Made by a program: the position numbers and the translations under genes
NCBI GenBank assembly: GCA_963753385.1
Contig: CAVWCC010000007.1
Coordinates: forward strand, 248,001-312,000
Direction: 5' to 3'
DNA: 64,000 nucleotides
Source: JALZKA01 sp963753385
GTDB lineage: Bacteria; Actinomycetota; Thermoleophilia; Solirubrobacterales; 70-9
Shown: positions 61,322 through 64,000 of the stretch, piece after piece
Layout: the number at the start of each line of letters is the position of its first letter
Numbering within the stretch: position 1 is the stretch's first letter
The notes under the pieces: model-generated
What the model saw: the letters and a program-made list of their open reading frames with translations, nothing else
What the model was told of the DNA's origin: nothing
Database searches by the model: none

Positions 61322-61539
61322 CAGGAAACGCCTGCAGTCTCGCGTTGCTCGTTGCTCGTTGCTCGATCATCGTCGCCCGCCGCTCGTTGCTCGGCCAGGT
61401 CCGCGAGCTCGCTCAGCTCCTGGCGCATGCGGTCGATGCGGACCGCCATGATCGCGACGTAGATCAGGAGGAGGGCGACGAACACGACGTAGGCGCCCGC
61501 GACGTACTTCCCAGCCTCGTCGAGCGGCAGGGCGGGCAC
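61321..61539 (-). CDS. CcmD-like small membrane protein
   Basis: This 72-residue protein has one membrane helix (about residues 14-34) then a charged helix starting RIDRMRQEL. This matches CcmD-type subunits, which bind CcmABC and help release haem-loaded CcmE. It lies exactly between ccmC and hemA. The GTG start follows element C, whose hairpin contains the GGGG used as a ribosome site. The C-terminus has an EQR-rich stretch built from a short repeat at DNA level (GTTGCTC three times on the plus strand). Confidence 0.72.
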   Translation of the reverse strand: MPALPLDEAGKYVAGAYVVFVALLLIYVAIMAVRIDRMRQELSELADLAEQRAAGDDDRATSNEQRETAGVS

Positions 61540-61549
61540 TAAAGAACCA

Positions 61550-61594
61550 CCCCTACCGGGGGGGCAAACATGCTTTCGCGACAGAAGTCGCTCA
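61550..61594 (-). promoter_or_regulatory. Repeat element C: two-hairpin leader RNA candidate
   Basis: On the minus strand: hairpin 1 (GCGAC, 4-base loop, GTCGC), linker GAAAGCATGTTTGCC, hairpin 2 (CCCC-GGTA-GGGG). It fills the gap between ccmC (stop at 61597) and ccmD (GTG 61539). The GGGG of the second stem is the ribosome site for ccmD and, through the TGATG coupling, controls access to hemA. Confidence 0.75.
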
Positions 61595-61596
61595 CC

Positions 61597-62343
61597 TCAC
61601 ACCCTCTCCGTTCCAGCCGGAGCGATGCGCGAGCCGGTCGCGACCGGTGCACCCGCGTCGAGCGCGCGGCGCAGGCGCGAGATCTGGCCGCGGGTCGACT
61701 TTGCGGCGAGCTCGAAGCGCATCAGCGTCACGAACAGGAGCCCCATCCCGGTGAGCGCGACCAGGAACGTGAACATCATCGATCCGGGAAGGCCGCCCTC
61801 CGCGGTCGCGAACACGCGCGGGTGAACCAGCGACTCGGCGAGGCGCACGGCCATGAAGTTGAGGGGCACGAAGACCCCGGCGGTGATCGCGAAAACCGAC
61901 GCGTAGCGCGCCTGGCGCTCGCGGTCCTCGATCGCGTAGCGCAGCGGGTAGTACGTGGCGTAGAGCAGGTAGACGATCAGGAACGAGACGAGGGTCGGCT
62001 CCTCCCACACCCACCACTTACCCCAGGCCGCGCGCGCCCAGATCGCGCCGGTGAGCAGGGCGGCGGTGCCGAAGATGACGCCCATGTGGATCGCGACGTA
62101 GGAGCGCACGTCGTGGACGGGGTCTCCGGTCCGCAGATGGCGGATCGCGTGGATCGCGGCGAGGACCCACCCGAGCAGGGCGCAGATAGCGATCGGGACG
62201 TGCAGGTAGAAGATCTTCTGGACGAAGCCCTGATCGGCGTCGTTGGGGGCGTAGAAGAACGCGAGCGCGAAGGCGCCGCAAAGGACGACCACCGTGGCGA
62301 TCGCCATCGCGCGCAGGCTGGGCATATTCACGCGGTTCGTCAT
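61597..62343 (-). CDS. ccmC: Cytochrome c biogenesis permease CcmC (haem handling)
   Basis: This 248-residue protein has six membrane helices. It carries the tryptophan-rich haem-binding motif WGKWWVWEEP between conserved His residues (YLHVP and HPRVF). With CcmA, CcmB and CcmD it passes haem to CcmE for cytochrome c maturation. No ccmE, ccmF or ccmH is in the window. Its ATG directly follows the ccmB stop. Element C lies just beyond its stop. Confidence 0.92.
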   Translation of the reverse strand: MTNRVNMPSLRAMAIATVVVLCGAFALAFFYAPNDADQGFVQKIFYLHVPIAICALLGWVLAAIHAIRHLRTGDPVHDVRSYVAIHMGVIFGTAALLTGAIWARAAWGKWWVWEEPTLVSFLIVYLLYATYYPLRYAIEDRERQARYASVFAITAGVFVPLNFMAVRLAESLVHPRVFATAEGGLPGSMMFTFLVALTGMGLLFVTLMRFELAAKSTRGQISRLRRALDAGAPVATGSRIAPAGTERV

Positions 62344-63012
62344 CTAATCCTCCAGCAGGAAGTCGTAGACGGCGTAGCCCACCAGGAGGAAGGTCAGATC
62401 GTAGAGAGCGAGCGTGCCCACCCATTTCGCGACCCCGTCGTACTCAGGGCCTCCGGCGGCGAGGAGCGGCTCGGCGGCCCCGCCCGCCGCGATCATCAGC
62501 GGCACCAGGAGCGGCAGGAGCACCAAGGGGGTCAGGAGGTCGCGCGCGCGGGAGTGGGCGCCGATCGTCGAGACGACCGCCCCGGTCGCAGCGAGGCCCA
62601 GGTTGACCAGCGCGAGCACGCCCGCCAGCGGCAGCAGCCCGAGCGCGTCGTCGAGGAAGAACACGGCGAACACAGGCAGCGCGATCGCCTCGAGCACGAG
62701 CAGGTAGACGAGCAGCGCCACGACCTTGGCCGCGAACAGGGCTGAGAGGTCGATCGGCGCGAGCCGGATGGCGTCGAACCCACCCTCGTCGCGCTCGGCC
62801 ACGAACAGCCGGTTGATCGCGAGCAGCGCGGCGAACAGGACGGTGACCAGGAGGACGCCGGCGGCAAGGCTTCCGTCAAGCGAGGTCCGGTCGAGCCCGA
62901 ACCTGAAGACGACGAAGGTCGTGACCGCGAACAGTGCCATCGCGGGCAGCGACTGGAGCGTGCGGAGCTCGATCCGCAGGTCCTTGGCGAGGATCACCCG
63001 GAACGCCTTCAT
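62344..63012 (-). CDS. ccmB: Cytochrome c biogenesis ABC permease CcmB
   Basis: This 222-residue protein has about six membrane helices. The pattern RLFVAERDEGGFDAIRLAPI near the third helix is typical of CcmB. It forms the membrane part of the haem-related ABC complex with CcmA. Its ATG overlaps the ccmA stop as ATGA. It is contiguous with ccmC. Confidence 0.9.
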   Translation of the reverse strand: MKAFRVILAKDLRIELRTLQSLPAMALFAVTTFVVFRFGLDRTSLDGSLAAGVLLVTVLFAALLAINRLFVAERDEGGFDAIRLAPIDLSALFAAKVVALLVYLLVLEAIALPVFAVFFLDDALGLLPLAGVLALVNLGLAATGAVVSTIGAHSRARDLLTPLVLLPLLVPLMIAAGGAAEPLLAAGGPEYDGVAKWVGTLALYDLTFLLVGYAVYDFLLED

Positions 63013-63776
63013 CGGGCCCTTCCCGCATAGATCGTGCGTGCATCGCCGGGGGAGAGCCCGGCCGCCGGGCCCTCGTAGGCGGCCGTGCCATCCGCGCGCA
63101 GCGCCAGCGCCCGGTCGGCGCCCGCGAGGCCACCCTCGACGTCGTGGGTAACGACGACGCGCGTGATTCCGGCCGCCCGGCCGATCAGCGGCTCGACGGT
63201 CTCGAGCCCGGCCGGGTCGAGGTGCGCTCCCGGCTCGTCGAGCAGGAGCAGGGAGGGGCGGTGGAGCACGCAGCGGCAGACCGCGGCCCGCTGGAGCTGG
63301 CCGGCCGAGAGGGTCCGGACGAGCTGGTCGCGCCGCCGTTCGAGCCCGACCGCCCCGAGCAGCCCAACGACTCGGTCCTCGCCATCCTCCAGGCCGTGCA
63401 GGCGGGCGTGGAACGAAAGTCCCTCGCCGAGGGTCAGGTCGCGGTAGAGCAGCGGGTCATGGCCGAGGTACCCGATCCGCCCGCGCGCCTTCCACGCCCG
63501 GCGGGGGAGCTCGGCCCCGAGCACGGTGAGCTCACCCGACGTCGGTCGCAACAGCGTCGCCAGCATTCGCAGCAGCGTCGACTTGCCGGCGCCATTCGGG
63601 CCGAGCACGACGAGCGTTTCCCCCGCGGCCAGCGTGAACGACACGTCGCGAAGGACGGGCTGCTCGGAGAAGTCGCGCCGGAGCGCGCGCGCCGAGATCG
63701 CCGCGCCGGTCTCGCCGGCCGGCTCGTCGCCCGGAACAGCTCCGGCTTCGCGCTGGACAGCGGTGGGCGCCGACAT
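63009..63776 (-). CDS. ccmA: Cytochrome c biogenesis ABC ATPase CcmA
   Basis: This ABC ATPase has about 255 residues, with Walker A GPNGAGKST, the signature segment LSAGQLQRAA, Walker B LLLLDEPGAHLD and a switch His in VVTHDVE. It energises release of haem from the CcmC-CcmE complex. ATG 63776 is chosen because it follows the hairpin-borne AGGAG. The frame is also open to ATG 63833 inside element D, which would add 19 residues read from the element itself. It heads the ccm-hem series. Confidence 0.92.
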   Translation of the reverse strand: MSAPTAVQREAGAVPGDEPAGETGAAISARALRRDFSEQPVLRDVSFTLAAGETLVVLGPNGAGKSTLLRMLATLLRPTSGELTVLGAELPRRAWKARGRIGYLGHDPLLYRDLTLGEGLSFHARLHGLEDGEDRVVGLLGAVGLERRRDQLVRTLSAGQLQRAAVCRCVLHRPSLLLLDEPGAHLDPAGLETVEPLIGRAAGITRVVVTHDVEGGLAGADRALALRADGTAAYEGPAAGLSPGDARTIYAGRAR

Positions 63777-63787
63777 TGAGAAAACAG

Positions 63788-63833
63788 CTCCTACCGGACG
63801 GGCAAACATGGTTTCGCGACACGAGTCGCTCAT
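63788..63833 (-). promoter_or_regulatory. Repeat element D: two-hairpin leader RNA candidate
   Basis: On the minus strand: hairpin 1 (GCGAC, 4-base loop, GTCGC), linker GAAACCATGTTTGCC (one change), hairpin 2 (TCC-GGTA-GGA, 3 bp). It precedes ccmA. The AGGAG ribosome site begins in the 3' arm, 11 bases before ATG 63776. A GGTATCTG just before the element could be a -10, which would put the RNA start near the element's 5' end. Confidence 0.72.
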
Positions 63834-63888
63834 TCAGATACCTTGATTCTCCCAGGGGGCTCTGCAAGGAAGGCGGTAGGGCAAAAGC

Positions 63889-64000
63889 ATGAAGCGGATC
63901 GTTCTCGGCGGACTCACGGCGGCGGCGGTCGCGGTTGCAGGGGCGCTGGCCGCCTCGGCGGGCGCGGGTGCCCCGACCCTTGTCGTCACCTTCGACGATG
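63889..64000 (+). CDS. Secreted protein, N-terminal fragment
   Basis: This is the first 37 codons of a plus-strand gene cut by the window end. It has a signal peptide (MKRIVLGGLTAAAVAVAG, then about ten residues to AGAGA) followed by PTLVVTFDD. A purine-rich ribosome site (AAGGAAGG) lies upstream. It is divergent from ccmA across element D. The mature domain cannot be identified from so little sequence. Confidence 0.6.
   Translation, partial: MKRIVLGGLTAAAVAVAGALAASAGAGAPTLVVTFDD

Noticed and set aside
61343..61397. Tandem GTTGCTC repeats
   Set aside because: They lie inside the ccmD-like coding frame and encode an EQR-rich stretch; too short for a functional repeat array.
61550..61594. Plus-strand reading of the repeat as a c-di-GMP-I (GEMM) riboswitch because of GGGCAAAC
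   Set aside because: The rest of the GEMM core is missing, downstream plus-strand genes are absent for three copies, and the covarying hairpins fit the minus strand.
63777..63833. The repeat elements as short upstream peptides beginning MSD/MSG
   Set aside because: The four copies read in different frames after a few codons and end at different places, so nucleotide structure rather than a peptide is conserved.

Overview
The window is about 70% GC, densely packed and reads as chromosomal DNA of a high-GC Gram-positive (Actinomycetota) bacterium. Thermoleophilia/Solirubrobacterales is my best guess from the style of several proteins; this is inference without a database search. Supporting traits are heavy use of GTG and TTG starts, many 4-base GTGA/ATGA gene overlaps, an LPxTG-type anchored protein, the rpsF-ssb-rpsR-rplI-dnaB block, and several secreted proteins of a lineage-specific look. 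There are no insertion sequences, prophage genes or CRISPR arrays; it is mainly core genome.

Layout. 1-15.3 kb: end of a thyX-like gene, a wall-anchored cupredoxin, a secreted serine protease, acetyl-CoA synthetase, a dehydrogenase-hydrolase fusion, an ACT regulator, peptide deformylase, a flavin monooxygenase, an SDR with an alpha/beta-hydrolase-like protein lacking its nucleophile, and an M24 peptidase. 15.3-23 kb (minus strand): ribosomal proteins S6, S18 and L9, SSB, DnaB and a DnaI/DnaC-like loader, then purA, a biotin carboxylase/carrier subunit and a DUF2804 protein. 25-32 kb (minus strand): response regulator, split histidine kinase, HtrA-like lipoprotein protease, IMPase-family phosphatase, TreT and a GT20 synthase; this looks like one envelope-stress and trehalose-type transcription unit. 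32-45 kb: envelope genes (PBP1a, L,D-transpeptidase, MscS, RDD-CPBP protein), thiL, pyrE, a tRNA-Arg and a PadR regulator with a clear operator. 45-51 kb (minus strand): NfeD, slipin, a galT-like enzyme and a beta-helix surface protein. 51-57.8 kb: TlpA-like thioredoxin, an SF2 helicase with an acidic insert, BirA, a SAM hydrolase and a sugar transferase. 57.6-63.8 kb (minus strand): a compact tetrapyrrole/cytochrome c unit, ccmA-ccmB-ccmC-ccmD-hemA-hemC-cobA/hemD.

The most unusual signal is a family of four ~45-bp intergenic elements (15329-15373, 26567-26613, 61550-61594, 63788-63833), all oriented with the minus-strand genes. Each has a first hairpin with a GCGRC/GTCGC stem, a near-invariant 15-nt linker (GAAAGCATGTTTGCC) and a second hairpin with an invariant GGTA loop. 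The stem of the second hairpin changes by compensatory substitutions between copies. In three copies its 3' arm carries the likely Shine-Dalgarno sequence of the next gene. This is the geometry of a translation-controlling leader RNA. Two of the four copies lie in the heme/cytochrome operon and one precedes the GT20 trehalose-type gene. I do not recognise it as a known riboswitch class.
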